A stretch of 64,000 nt of DNA from an uncultured Phycisphaerales bacterium (GCA_903929885.1 CAIYWI010000024.1:22716-86715); one strand, 5' to 3'; positions 40,556 through 49,673 are shown, counted from the first letter of the stretch. Program-made: numbers and translations. The notes: a model not told the origin generated them from the letters alone.

Positions 40556-42310
40556 TCAGGTCTGCATCTCGACCCAGCGGGCGAGCAGCTTGGCCGAGCT
40601 CTCGGGCTCGGTCTCGACGAGGGCCTCGACCTGCTCGAGGATCTTCTTGTCCTGCAGCTCCTGTTCGCCCACCTCGATGCCCGACAGCGCCGCCTCGACC
40701 TCCTCGGCCTCGCCGACCAGGTCGGTCTCGGTCTCGAGGGTCTGGGGCAGGCCCACGAGCTCCTCGGCGGTGGGCATCTCGCGGCGGATGGAGACCTTGC
40801 GGACCATCATCGCCATCATGAAGAGCGCGGCGACCGAGAGCAGGGCCAGGACCGCCTTGTCGAAGAGGCCGCCGCCGATGAACTCGCCGATGCCGCCGCC
40901 GCCACCGCCGCCCGTGGATCGAAGGCCGCCGAACATCCCGGCCGCGCTGACCTCGAGGCCGGGTGGCACGTCGACGGGAACCATGGCCACGTCGATGCTG
41001 TCCTGCACGATGAGCCGCAGCGACTCCTCGGTCATCGTCTCGTCGGCCTTGGCGATCATGGCCTTGACGTGAGGCGTGATGCTGTCGATGATCCGCTTCT
41101 TTTCGACGGCGAAGCGCTGGCCGAGCTCCTCGTCGGAGGGGACGGCCTTCTCGGCGCCGGCCGCGGCGTCGTCGCCCTTGGCCGCCTGGACCAGTCGAGC
41201 CACGTAGCCCTGGGGAACCACCACGGAGATGGCCACGCGGGTGGCGTGTCCCTTGGGATCGATGATCGTCTCGGTGCGGGTGCCGACGTGGTTCTCGTAC
41301 TCGGTGGTGGTGGAGCTCGTGTCGCTCTTGTTGCCCGCGGCCGCGACCGGGCCGCGATTGATGTCGGCGGTCTGGTTGGCGCCGAAACCGGGCTCGGCGC
41401 CGGGCCCGGCCTGCGTGCTCGAATCGACGGTTTCCGTCTCCTTGCGGCGCAGCGAGATGGTGCCCTGCTTCTCGGGCATGTTGGTGCGCACCTCGGCCCG
41501 AGAGCGGGTCACGTCGACGTGCGCGGTGACGGCCACGGAAACGCCGGGGATGTACGACAGCAAGCCCAGCAGCTTCTCTCGCGTCTGGGCCTCGACGAAG
41601 CCCGCATGCTCCATGAAGGTCGCCGGCAGCGACTCCTCGTCGGTGGTGGCCTTGCGCTGGCGTCCGCTGCCGGCGTCGATGATGCTCACGCGATCGATGG
41701 TCAGGCCCGACCGGCTGCCGGCGACGAACCCGGCCACGGCGTCGACCATGGCCTGCGAGAGCGCCTGGCCGGAGTCGGTCGTCACGGTGACCGACGCGCT
41801 GGGCTTCCTGAGTTGGGCGCCGAAGCCGGTGGGCTCGGGGATGTCGAGGAAGACGGCGGCGGACTTGACGCCACGGAAGTCGGCGATGCGAGCCGCGAGC
41901 TCGTTGGCCAGGGCGTTGATGTAGGTCTGCTCGTTCTGCTGGCGCGAGTTCATCCAGTTCGACTTCGAGAGGATGTTCTCGAACATGATGGCCTTGTCGT
42001 TGGGGAGCATGCCCCGCTCGCCCAGCGCGGAGATGGCGCGGCCTCGCATGCCCGACTCGACCATCAGCTTGGCGCCCTCTCGCGTGGTCGCGATGCCCGC
42101 GGCCTCGAGCTGGGCCGCGGCGGCGTCGAGCTGCGCGGCGGTTGCGCCGGGGAGCACCTCCTCGACGCTCTGCTTGCCGGTGTACTGCGACACGATGAAG
42201 AGGGTCATCAGCAGCACGATGAGCACCGTGCCGATGAGCAGCTTGTGGGTCGCGCTGAGCGGACCGAGCTGCTTCTGGATGGTGGCGAGCGTGCGCCTCA
42301 GGAACTCCAT
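40556..42310 (-). CDS. fliF: Flagellar MS-ring protein FliF
   Basis: Forms the MS ring that seeds basal-body assembly. 584 aa. First membrane helix LLIGTVLIVLLMTLFIVSQY, periplasmic ring-building domains (LDIPEPTGFGAQLRKPSASV, GLTIDRVSIIDAGSGRQR), a variable region, then second helix AVLALLSVAALFMMAMMVRK and a cytosolic tail ending LDELLARWVEMQT-like, the FliG-binding end. ATG 42310 (MEFLRRTLATIQ) is chosen because GGAGG lies 8 bases before it; a longer frame to 42391 has no family support. It is downstream of fliE after a gap of 241 bases containing a GC-rich hairpin. Confidence 0.95.
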   Translation of the reverse strand: MEFLRRTLATIQKQLGPLSATHKLLIGTVLIVLLMTLFIVSQYTGKQSVEEVLPGATAAQLDAAAAQLEAAGIATTREGAKLMVESGMRGRAISALGERGMLPNDKAIMFENILSKSNWMNSRQQNEQTYINALANELAARIADFRGVKSAAVFLDIPEPTGFGAQLRKPSASVTVTTDSGQALSQAMVDAVAGFVAGSRSGLTIDRVSIIDAGSGRQRKATTDEESLPATFMEHAGFVEAQTREKLLGLLSYIPGVSVAVTAHVDVTRSRAEVRTNMPEKQGTISLRRKETETVDSSTQAGPGAEPGFGANQTADINRGPVAAAGNKSDTSSTTTEYENHVGTRTETIIDPKGHATRVAISVVVPQGYVARLVQAAKGDDAAAGAEKAVPSDEELGQRFAVEKKRIIDSITPHVKAMIAKADETMTEESLRLIVQDSIDVAMVPVDVPPGLEVSAAGMFGGLRSTGGGGGGGIGEFIGGGLFDKAVLALLSVAALFMMAMMVRKVSIRREMPTAEELVGLPQTLETETDLVGEAEEVEAALSGIEVGEQELQDKKILEQVEALVETEPESSAKLLARWVEMQT

Positions 42311-42504
42311 CGCCGCGGCCTCCATGCCGCCGTGCCCGTCCCGGCCTTCTCGGCCCGGGAGCAGGGGTCGATCCATCGACCCGCAAGACACCGGCTCTGG
42401 GAGTCATTCGGACCCTGCGCGAACCGCGCTTGAAATGCGCATGCCGCGCAGGATCCGCCGGGCATCCCCCGAGGAGGCGTTCGGCGGCCCGGGACGCGCG
42501 CGGC

Positions 42505-42546
42505 GTCGCCCCCGCCCGCGCGAACACCACGCGCGGCGGGCAGGGG
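42505..42546 (-). repeat. Imperfect GC hairpin between fliE and fliF
   Basis: CCCCCGCCCGCGCG and its imperfect complement face each other over a short loop with two bulges. There is no T run, so it is not a clear terminator. It could be an intra-operon stabilising or attenuating structure. Confidence 0.35.
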
Positions 42547-42551
42547 GACGC

Positions 42552-42881
42552 TTAGACCCTCATCTGCTTGATCTCGTCGTAGGCCTCGACCATCCGGTTG
42601 CGCAGCTGCTGGAGCATGCGGAACGCGTTGTCGGCCTTCTGGGTGGCGACGACCACCGATTCGATGTCGCCCCGGCGTCCCGTGGCCAGGTCCTCGACGG
42701 CGCGCGTGGCCTCCTGCTGCGCCCGGTTGACCTCCTCCACGCCGGCCTTGAGCACGTCCTTGAAGCTCGCGCCCGAGGCCTGGCCGGCGAACTCGCCATG
42801 ATCGCGGGCTCCGCCCGCGCGAAGGCCCGTGAGCCCCGTGTCCCGATTCGCCGCGTTGATGAAACCGAGCGGATCAGCCAT
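42552..42881 (-). CDS. fliE: Flagellar hook-basal body complex protein FliE
   Basis: Small rod-base adaptor linking the MS ring and the rod. 109 aa. ASFKDVLKAGVEEVNRAQQE, then ATRAVEDLATGRRGDIESVV, followed by VATQKADNAFRMLQQLRNRM and VEAYDEIKQMRV at the end, is the standard FliE C-terminal pattern (F-x-x-xL-x-x-A-xxV-N-x-xQ ... A-xxx-F-x-x-x-x-xVRN-xxxAYxEI-x-MxV). The N-terminus is short and Gly/Ala/Arg-rich. ATG 42881 with the upstream flgC about 60 bases away. Usual flgB-flgC-fliE order. Confidence 0.92.
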   Translation of the reverse strand: MADPLGFINAANRDTGLTGLRAGGARDHGEFAGQASGASFKDVLKAGVEEVNRAQQEATRAVEDLATGRRGDIESVVVATQKADNAFRMLQQLRNRMVEAYDEIKQMRV

Positions 42882-42943
42882 GATCGAGCCACCTCCGAAT
42901 GCCGCGCGTCGCCTCCCCCTTCCCGGGGATCTCGTGCGTCGCG

Positions 42944-43363
42944 TCAGGCGAGCAGTCGCAACGCCTGTGCCATCATGTTCTTCGTCGCTTCGGCCGCCGC
43001 GACGTTAGCTTCATAGGACCTGGTGGCCTGCATGGCGTTGATCTGCTCGACCATGGGATTGACGTTGGTGACCCGCACGTATCCCTTCTGAGGCCCCTCC
43101 GCGATCGCGCGAGGATTGCCGGGATCCCACCGAAGGCCGAAGGGCCGCTGGTCCTCCTCGATGGCCGCGACGTGCGTGCCGAGTTGGCGGGCGGCGGGAT
43201 CGACCGCGTCGGGATCGCCCGGCGCGAACATGACCTGCCGGGCCCGGTAGGGCATGCCGTCGGGCATGATCGAGTGCTGGTTGGCGAGATTGGCGGAGAT
43301 GGCGGTCAGGCGCGTCCGCTGGGCGATCATGCCGCTGGTGGAGATGTCGAGGATGCCGTACAT
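42944..43363 (-). CDS. flgC: Flagellar basal-body rod protein FlgC
   Basis: Proximal rod subunit, 139 aa, usual size. ILDISTSGMIAQRTRLTAIS, then ANLANQHSIMPDGMPYRARQ, is the conserved N-terminal rod motif (with ANLANxx instead of the more frequent ANIANx). The C-terminus GYVRVTNVNPMVEQINAMQA, then TRSYEANVAAAEATKNMMAQ and ALRLLA, is the matching coiled-coil with the VN-vxEMxxMxxAxRAYEANxx pattern. ATG 43363; the flgB stop lies 52 bases upstream. It is exported through the type III gate rather than by a signal peptide. Confidence 0.94.
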   Translation of the reverse strand: MYGILDISTSGMIAQRTRLTAISANLANQHSIMPDGMPYRARQVMFAPGDPDAVDPAARQLGTHVAAIEEDQRPFGLRWDPGNPRAIAEGPQKGYVRVTNVNPMVEQINAMQATRSYEANVAAAEATKNMMAQALRLLA

Positions 43364-43415
43364 GGTGTCTCCCGTGACCCGCCCCGTTCAGGGGGCGGGG
43401 GCGAAGGCATTTCGG

Positions 43416-43865
43416 TCAGACGCGCTGGCCGATGGCGGTGCGGAGCAGGTCGTTCTCTCGCCTGAGCAAGTCCGCTGCCGTTCGATACATGAGTTGGTTC
43501 TCGGCGACGGCCTGCATCAGGCGCTCGACATCGCGGTTGTTGCGATCGTGGTACATGACGTTCCTGGCGGGGCTGGCGGGTCGCAGCACGAGCGACCCCG
43601 ACATGCCTCGGGCGAAGGAGACCTCGTCGGTGTCGCTCAGCGGCAGTTCGCCGGCGTTGCCCCCCCGCTCCTCGCGTCGCTTGCGGACCGCGCGGGCGAG
43701 TTCCTCGCGGAAGGCCCCGGGCGAGACGTCGACGGGCCGGAAGTCGGGCGTGTCGATGTTGGCGATGTTGTGGGCGAGCAGCCGCTGACGGGCGCCGGCG
43801 AAGCGGAGCACCTGCTCGAGGGCCGGCGCGGCGCCGGCGTTGGCCAGATCGTTGAAGATGACCAT
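43416..43865 (-). CDS. flgB: Flagellar basal-body rod protein FlgB
   Basis: Rod protein closest to the MS ring, 149 aa. The N-terminal rod motif is RFAGARQRLLAHNIANIDTP, then DFRPVDVSPGAFREELARAV. The C-terminus VMYHDRNNRDVERLMQAVAE and NQLMYRTAADLLRRENDLLR is the family's closing motif. ATG 43865 is 22 bases after the stop of the sigma-54 activator gene, so it starts the structural part of a single long transcript. The middle section contains a variable Arg-rich loop of about 25 residues. Confidence 0.93.
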   Translation of the reverse strand: MVIFNDLANAGAAPALEQVLRFAGARQRLLAHNIANIDTPDFRPVDVSPGAFREELARAVRKRREERGGNAGELPLSDTDEVSFARGMSGSLVLRPASPARNVMYHDRNNRDVERLMQAVAENQLMYRTAADLLRRENDLLRTAIGQRV

Positions 43866-43887
43866 CGGGAAGGCTCCTCCGCAAGGT

Positions 43888-45375
43888 TCAGGCCAAGGGC
43901 TCCACCACGCCCTGCTCCTTCCACTTCTTGAGCTTGAGGCCCAGCGTCCTCACGCCGATGCCCAGCGCGTCGGCGGTGCGCTGCCTGTGACCGCCGAATC
44001 GCCGCAACGCGTCGAGAATCGCGTCGCGCTCGACATCCTCGAGCGCCTTGGGACCGGCGCCGACGGCCGAGGGCCGGGGTTCGAGGATCGGGCCGTTGGC
44101 CGAGGGGGCGGCGACAGACGTCGCGGGGGCCAATGGGGGCAGGGGCTGCACCGGCGCGGAGGCGGAGAGCCACGCCTCGACCATCTCGTGGCGGATGCAC
44201 CCGCCCGTGCGCGAGCCGCTGAGCACGACGGCCCGCTCGCAGATGTTCTGCAGTTCCCGCACGTTGCCGGGCCAGTCGTAGGCCGCGAGCGTGCGGAGGG
44301 TGCGGTCCTCGATCTCCAGGGGCATGCGTCCCTCGCGGGCGCACACCTTGGCCACGAAGTGCCTCGCGAGCGCGGCGACGTCGTCGCGACGCTCCCGCAG
44401 CGAGGGAATGCGAAGGGGCAGCACGTTGAGGCGGAAGTAGAGGTCTCGCCGGAAGTCGCCCGAGGCGACGCTGGCGGGCAGGTCTCGATTGCTGGTGCCC
44501 ACCACGCGCACGTCGACGCCGATGGTGACGCTGGAGCCGACGCGCTCGAAGGCTCGCTCCTGCAGCACGCGGAGCAGCTTGGCCTGGATGGCGGGGCTGA
44601 TCTCGCTCACCTCGTCGAGCAGCAGCGTGCCGCAGTCGGCGAGCTCGAAGCGGCCCTTGCGGAGCCGCTCCGCGCCGGTGAACGCGCCCCGTTCGTGACC
44701 GAACAGCTCGCTCTCGAGCAGCGATTCGGAGAGGGCCGCGCAGTTGACGGCGAGCATCGGACCCGTGGCCCGGGGGCTCGACTCGTGGACGGCCCGGGCG
44801 ACCACCTCCTTGCCCACGCCCGACTCGCCGGTGATGAGCACCGTTCCCTGCGAATCGGCGACGGCGAGGATCTGCTCGCGAAGCATCCGCATGGCGGGCG
44901 AGTCGCCGATGAGGCGGTCCACGCCGCCGCCGGTCGCGGGGCCGGGCTGACCGGCGACCGGATCGGACCGATTCGGAGCGGCGAGCCGCAGGAGGGCGTT
45001 CTCGCGCCGCACCTGTCCGTGCTCGACGGCCCGCTTGACCGCGATGACGAGTTCGTCGCCCTCGAAGGGCTTGGTGAGGTAGTCGAAGGCGCCCAGTCGC
45101 ATGGCGCGGACGGCGGTGTCGATGGTGCCGAAGGCGGTCATGAGGATGACCGGGAGGTCCTCGTCGATGCGACCGACCTGCTCGACCAGCTCGACGCCGG
45201 TCATGCCGGGCATCCGCATGTCGGTGACGACGGCCTCGGGTCGCCGCTGGGCGATCATCTCGAGCGCGACGCGAGCGTCCTGCGCCGCGCGAACCTCGAA
45301 CCCGGCGCGTTCCAGCGTGGCTCCCACGCTCTCCCGCATCATCTCCTTGTCGTCGACGACCAGCACGTACTTCAT
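43888..45375 (-). CDS. Sigma-54-dependent response regulator (FlrC/NtrC type)
   Basis: Transcription activator, 495 aa. Receiver domain at 1-120 with phospho-acceptor Asp52 (VVTDMRMPG). AAA+ domain with Walker A GESGVGKE at 183-190 and the sigma-54 contact loop GAFTGA at 230-235. Walker B-like GTLLLDEVSE and the arginine-finger region follow. The Pro/Ala-rich linker leads to a Fis-type helix-turn-helix near the C-terminus (ILDALRRFGGHRQRTADALG). Its place next to flgB and beside a histidine kinase suggests a flagellar FlrC role. ATG 45375 overlaps the kinase stop by four bases. sigma-54 itself is not in this window. Confidence 0.93.
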   Translation of the reverse strand: MKYVLVVDDKEMMRESVGATLERAGFEVRAAQDARVALEMIAQRRPEAVVTDMRMPGMTGVELVEQVGRIDEDLPVILMTAFGTIDTAVRAMRLGAFDYLTKPFEGDELVIAVKRAVEHGQVRRENALLRLAAPNRSDPVAGQPGPATGGGVDRLIGDSPAMRMLREQILAVADSQGTVLITGESGVGKEVVARAVHESSPRATGPMLAVNCAALSESLLESELFGHERGAFTGAERLRKGRFELADCGTLLLDEVSEISPAIQAKLLRVLQERAFERVGSSVTIGVDVRVVGTSNRDLPASVASGDFRRDLYFRLNVLPLRIPSLRERRDDVAALARHFVAKVCAREGRMPLEIEDRTLRTLAAYDWPGNVRELQNICERAVVLSGSRTGGCIRHEMVEAWLSASAPVQPLPPLAPATSVAAPSANGPILEPRPSAVGAGPKALEDVERDAILDALRRFGGHRQRTADALGIGVRTLGLKLKKWKEQGVVEPLA

Positions 45376-46319
45376 GTCGCGATCTCCGTGGCGTTGCGGC
45401 CCGTCGCGCCGCCGTCGGCGGCCGCGGGCAGGTGAATCTCGAACAGGGCCCCCGGACCGTCCCGGCCGGGCGCCTCGGCGTTGTTGCGAACCTCGATGCG
45501 CCCGCCGTGAGCGTCGATGATGCGGTGGACGATGGCCAGGCCCAGGCCGGTGACGGCGCCCCGCGTCGTGAAGAACGGGTTGAACATGCGGGCCACGACC
45601 TCGGGCGATACGCCCTCGCCGGTGTCGGACACGCCGATGACGATCCACCGACGCGGCCGACGCGAGGCGTCCATCGCCTCGCGCGCCTCGATCGACAGCG
45701 TCAATCGATGCTCGCGTCCCGGCGCCTCGGCCATCGCCTCGTAGGCGTTGCGGATCACGTTGACCAGCGCCTGGCGGACCAGCGACTCGTCGCACTCGAG
45801 GATCGCGTCGCCGGCGTCGTTCGCGACCGACGTCCGCACCTCGCGCCAGCCGGGAACCCCGTCGTGCATGCAGGTCTCGAGCGCCCTGGCCGTCATCGCG
45901 ACCGGGTCGACGGGCGAAGGCCGGAGCCGGAACTCCCGCGAGAAGGTCAGCACGTCCGAGACGATCGACTCCATCACCCGCCCCGCCGCCGTGATCTTGG
46001 CCGCCAGCGTCGCCTGCGCGGGCGAGGACGAGGCCAGGTCCTGCTCGATCATCTGCGCATACAGCCGGATGCACCCCAGCGGATTGCGGATCTCGTGCGC
46101 GATGCCGGCGGCCATCTCGCCCAGCGCGGCCAGGCGTCGCGACCGCTCGAGCTGCGCATGGGCCTGGTCCAGCTCGCCCGTCAACGCGGCCACGCGGGCC
46201 TTGAGGTCGGCGTGCGACGCCTCCAGCCGCGCAGTCACGGCGTTGACCGCGCCGAGCAGTTCGGCGAGCCCCTCACCGTCGAGCTCCTGCCTCGTGGTGT
46301 GCGGCGATGCGACGCTCAT
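45372..46319 (-). CDS. Soluble histidine kinase (FlrB-like)
   Basis: Sensor kinase of 315 aa without any membrane helix. N-terminal coiled-coil (about 20-65), then the H-box AALGEMAAGIAHEIRNPLGC with His75, N-box VNVIRNAYEAM, G1 IGVSDTGEGVS, F-box MFNPFFTTR and G2 GLGLAIVHRIIDAHGG. A cytosolic kinase adjacent to a sigma-54 activator in a flagellar operon resembles FlrB/FleS, which gates class III flagellar genes. ATG 46319 overlaps the end of the FlgN-like gene by four bases. The signal that it senses is not evident. Confidence 0.9.
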   Translation of the reverse strand: MSVASPHTTRQELDGEGLAELLGAVNAVTARLEASHADLKARVAALTGELDQAHAQLERSRRLAALGEMAAGIAHEIRNPLGCIRLYAQMIEQDLASSSPAQATLAAKITAAGRVMESIVSDVLTFSREFRLRPSPVDPVAMTARALETCMHDGVPGWREVRTSVANDAGDAILECDESLVRQALVNVIRNAYEAMAEAPGREHRLTLSIEAREAMDASRRPRRWIVIGVSDTGEGVSPEVVARMFNPFFTTRGAVTGLGLAIVHRIIDAHGGRIEVRNNAEAPGRDGPGALFEIHLPAAADGGATGRNATEIAT

Positions 46320-46753
46320 GCCCTGCGATCCTCCTCGCGAGGACCCATCGGCGCGCCCGTGACGGGCGACAGCCCGTAGGCCGCCGCGGCGCGCCCGGCG
46401 ACGCTCAGCCCGCCCAGCTCCTTCGCGCAGCGGTCGCGGCGCTCGTGGAGGCGGGCCGCCAGCGACTCGTCCATCGCGGCGATCCGCCCGGTCAGTTCGT
46501 CGATGGCGTCGAGGTCGGCCTGCAGCTGGGCGTCGTCGCTTCCGCCCGCCGTCGCGACGATGAGGTTGGCCTGCTCGGCGATGCACGAGAGAAGCCTCGC
46601 TCGCTCCTCGAGGAGCGCGTCGAGCCGCTCGAGACTTTCCTCGTCGAGCGCACGACCGCATCGCTCGGTGAGCGACATCGCCTCGTCGAGCAGCGAGCGC
46701 TGTCGACGGGCCGTGGCGTGTCTCTGGCTGATGGTGGTCGTCCTGCCGCTCAT
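46316..46753 (-). CDS. FlgN-like flagellar export chaperone
   Basis: Helical 145-aa protein with no membrane segment. Residues about 15-110 are amphipathic helices: QRSLLDEAMSLTERCGRALD, EESLERLDALLEERARLLSC, then IAEQANLIV and LQADLDAIDELTGRIAAMDE. The pattern resembles FlgN/FliT-type export chaperones, but no strict motif confirms it. ATG 46753 lies 50 bases after the stop of the TPR-protein gene. The 3' end overlaps the kinase gene by four bases, so these are translated together. Its partners, if FlgN-like, would be FlgK and FlgL, which are not in the window. Confidence 0.6.
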   Translation of the reverse strand: MSGRTTTISQRHATARRQRSLLDEAMSLTERCGRALDEESLERLDALLEERARLLSCIAEQANLIVATAGGSDDAQLQADLDAIDELTGRIAAMDESLAARLHERRDRCAKELGGLSVAGRAAAAYGLSPVTGAPMGPREEDRRA

Positions 46754-46803
46754 GTCGGGCCTCCTGCCCTGGCTCGCCCGCCTGTCCCGCGGGCCCGAAT
46801 CGC

Positions 46804-49509
46804 TCATTCTCCGACGCTCTCCCCGCCCTCGGGCACGCCCGCGAGCCGGGTCTGCGCCTCGAGCCACTGCTCCCACTGGCGACGGGACATCGGGAGCGTC
46901 GGATCCTCCCATGCCGCGTCCGGAAGCGACTCGTAGAACTTCTTGGCCCGCACGTTCGCCACGGCGGCCTCCTGCGTCTTGCCCTGCTCGAGCAGGGCCC
47001 CCACGATCTGGACCATCGCCACCAGCGACGCGGCGTCGCGCGGGTATCGCTCCTTGGCGGCGTCGTAGAAGCGGATCGCCGTGTCGTAGTCGCCCAGGTC
47101 GTACGCGCAGTCGGCCTTGAAGAACGTCGCGTTCCGCTGGCGAAGGTCGTCCAGACCCGTGCGTTCGGGCATCCGCTCGTAGGCCTTCTCGACCGAGTCG
47201 AAGATCGCCATCGCCCGTTCCAGCCGGTCGCGACGCGCCTTCTCGAGTTCCCGTCGCTGCGAGTCGGGCATCGCCACGCCGAATCCGTCGCCGATGCGGA
47301 TCGCGCTCTGCCGATGCGCGTCCGCCAGCTTGAAGTAGATGCCGAGCGTCTCGCCGTCGTCGTGGACGTGCGAAACTCCACCGTCGCCCGACCTCGCCAC
47401 CGAACCCGAACCGTTGGCCTGCGGCGAGGCCGCCGCATGCTCCGTCTGGTCGATCCGCGTGCGCTCGACGTACTCGCTGAGTCGCTCGATGGCTCGCTCG
47501 AACTGCCCGGTGTCGTAATAGTGCTCGCCCAGCGTGCGGAGCGCCTCGCGGAACATCGGCGTCGCGGTGCCGCCCACCTCGCCCCGCACCACGCGGAGCA
47601 ACTGCTGCTCCGCCTCGCCGTCGTTGGCCGGATTGAGGTCGGCCAGGAGCGTTCGCGCCAGGGGCACGTGGCTCGCGTCCGCCACCGGGCTGCTCTCGCC
47701 CGAGTTGGTCCGGCCGGCGATCAACTCCCGGTAGACGTTCGCCGCGGCCTCGAGATCGCCCGACGCCCGATAGGCCTCGGCGAGGCGGAACCGGGCCATG
47801 GGACGACGGCTGTCGGAGGGGAAGTCCGCGGCGAACTGGCGAAAGGCCGCGGCGGAGCCGGAGAGGTCTCCGGCTCGATCGAACATGTCGGCGGCGGCCC
47901 ACAGCGAATCGCCATAGGCCTGCGTGTCGGTCTGAACGCTCTTGCCCGCGTGGAGGCGGAAGTACTCCGCGCCCTTGGTCAGGTGCAATCTCGCTTCGCG
48001 CTGCGTGGCGGGCTCGACCTGCGCCAGCGTCAGGGCGTTGTCGCCGCCCCCCGCCCTGATCAGCAGTTCGGAGGCCAACTCGCGATGGGTGCGGGCCAGG
48101 CCCAGCAGCAGCTCGCCCGGCGCCTGTTCGACGCCGACGAGGCGCTCGCCCAGCGCGGCGAACAGCAGCGCGGAGGGAAAATCCTTCTTGTCGAACTGCT
48201 CGTTGAACCTCGCCATCAGGCTCCGCAGCGCCTGCTGCACGAACGCCGGATCGGGCCGGCGAGCATCGGGCTCCGCGTCCGGCTCGTGGCCCGCGTGCCC
48301 GGGGGTCGAGGCGGAGGGCCCCTCCGGCTTCGGCGGGTGGGACGTGGTCTCCGCGCCGTGCGACGGCTCCGTCGACGAGGCCTCCTCCTCCGGCGCCGGC
48401 CTCAGGTCGACCTTGCCGCCCTTGAGCATGGTGACGAGCATGTCATAGTGCTCGAGCGAATCGGTCATGAGGGCGTTCGACTGCGTGTTCGCCAGCGCCG
48501 ACTCCACTTCCGCAAGCCCCAGCAGGGTGCCCGGCACTTCCGCGCTGCCCGGCCAGTTCTCCAGCACCGAGAGGTATCGCTCTCTCGCCCGGTTCAGCGA
48601 CTCGCCGCCGATGGCATGATCGATCTGCGCAAGCATCCTCGCGACCTTGGGCGACAGCTCGTGCGAGACCCCCAGCATCTCGGCCGCACGCTCCAGTTGC
48701 GTCCCGGCCCGCTGCACCTGGTCGAGCGCGAGATACGCCTCGCCCAGCGTGGCCACCACCTCGCCCACGGCCGGACTGGTGGAGTTCTCGAGACGCGGCA
48801 TCGCCCGGAGAATCCGCGTGACCGCCTCCTCGGGGCGCCCGGCCGCCATCAGCATCTTCGCCTGGCGGCCCAGCCCCCAAAGGCGCTCCTCGTCGCTCAG
48901 GCGAGGTTCCTGCGTGAAGGTCGTGATGAGATCGAGCGCGGCCTCGGCCCGCGCGGAGCCCCCCGACAACGCGGCATCGATCAGCCGCTTGTGGATCGCC
49001 AGCCGTTCCTCGGCCTGTTCCTCGGGCAGCCGCAACATCTCCTCGAGGGCCTTGTCGAACTCGCCCACGCTCGTCAGCGTGTGACAGATGAAGACCTTGT
49101 CCTGGCTCGTGAGATTGGCCGCCCTGGACTCGGCCTCCTTGTACTCGGCGAGGATGTTCCTGTGGTTCTCCTCGCGGTTGATCCCCAACTCGCGCTGGCC
49201 CATGAAGATCGCCCGGGCCCGCAGGAGATGGAATCGCCGCTGCTGGTCCTTGGTGAGCGCGGCCTTCGACAGCCACGGCAGCACCTTCGTGTTCAGCGTG
49301 CCCAGCGCGGCCTCGTACTGCCCCGAATCGATCTGCGACGAGGCCTCCACCAGCCCGTCGCCCCGGTCCTCGCGCGGCGTCGTCCGCACGGCGTACACGG
49401 CGGCGCCGATCGCGAAGGCGATGCCCGTCGCGGCGAGCGGCAACTGCCAGAGGTGCCTCCAGGTGGGAGTCGGCCGCGGGGTCGGAGTGTCTTCTGATTC
49501 CGTGCTCAT
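46804..49509 (-). CDS. Large TPR-repeat single-pass membrane protein heading the flagellar cluster
   Basis: Uncharacterised 901-aa protein. N-terminal membrane helix LPLAATGIAFAIGAAVYAVR, then many helix-turn-helix repeats of TPR type (for example GQYEAALGTLNTKVLPWLSK, GEFDKALEEMLRLPEEQAEE, GRPEEAVTRILRAMPRLENS, GDLEAAANVYRELIAGRTNS, GQFERAIERLSEYVERTRID, LGDYDTAIRFYDAAKERYPR). A low-complexity linker (Glu/Pro/His/Gly/Ser) splits them around residue 380-420. ATG 49509. It is divergent from the pseudopilin gene at 49682 and 50 bases upstream of the FlgN-like gene. A scaffold or assembly role is only inference. Confidence 0.8.
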   Translation of the reverse strand: MSTESEDTPTPRPTPTWRHLWQLPLAATGIAFAIGAAVYAVRTTPREDRGDGLVEASSQIDSGQYEAALGTLNTKVLPWLSKAALTKDQQRRFHLLRARAIFMGQRELGINREENHRNILAEYKEAESRAANLTSQDKVFICHTLTSVGEFDKALEEMLRLPEEQAEERLAIHKRLIDAALSGGSARAEAALDLITTFTQEPRLSDEERLWGLGRQAKMLMAAGRPEEAVTRILRAMPRLENSTSPAVGEVVATLGEAYLALDQVQRAGTQLERAAEMLGVSHELSPKVARMLAQIDHAIGGESLNRARERYLSVLENWPGSAEVPGTLLGLAEVESALANTQSNALMTDSLEHYDMLVTMLKGGKVDLRPAPEEEASSTEPSHGAETTSHPPKPEGPSASTPGHAGHEPDAEPDARRPDPAFVQQALRSLMARFNEQFDKKDFPSALLFAALGERLVGVEQAPGELLLGLARTHRELASELLIRAGGGDNALTLAQVEPATQREARLHLTKGAEYFRLHAGKSVQTDTQAYGDSLWAAADMFDRAGDLSGSAAAFRQFAADFPSDSRRPMARFRLAEAYRASGDLEAAANVYRELIAGRTNSGESSPVADASHVPLARTLLADLNPANDGEAEQQLLRVVRGEVGGTATPMFREALRTLGEHYYDTGQFERAIERLSEYVERTRIDQTEHAAASPQANGSGSVARSGDGGVSHVHDDGETLGIYFKLADAHRQSAIRIGDGFGVAMPDSQRRELEKARRDRLERAMAIFDSVEKAYERMPERTGLDDLRQRNATFFKADCAYDLGDYDTAIRFYDAAKERYPRDAASLVAMVQIVGALLEQGKTQEAAVANVRAKKFYESLPDAAWEDPTLPMSRRQWEQWLEAQTRLAGVPEGGESVGE

Positions 49510-49667
49510 GGCGATTGGCGCAGATCTTGCCTGCGACTGCTCGTGTATCGAGCCGGATCGGCAGGGCCATGCAGATCGGGGGGGCCCGACGCGCAGGAAT
49601 CGCCGCTCCATCGTCCATCCGGGGGATGCCCCTCCCCCGGGCGAGCGGGAGGGGGCCCGCGGCGCAC

Positions 49668-49673
49668 TAGACT
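49668..49673 (+). promoter_or_regulatory. -10-like hexamer in front of pseudopilin-like gene
   Basis: TAGACT ends 8 bases before the ATG at 49682, the same hexamer as in front of metG, psd and the ubiA-family gene. Confidence 0.4.

Noticed and set aside
37332..42530. A 1732-codon open frame on the minus strand
   Set aside because: Only 37332-38729 is a gene (fliI). The rest is Arg/Gly/His-rich and overlaps fliH, fliG and fliF in another frame; such long shadows are normal in GC-rich DNA.
42505..42546. Terminator between fliE and fliF
   Set aside because: The stem has bulges and there is no T run on the minus strand; I list it only as a repeat.
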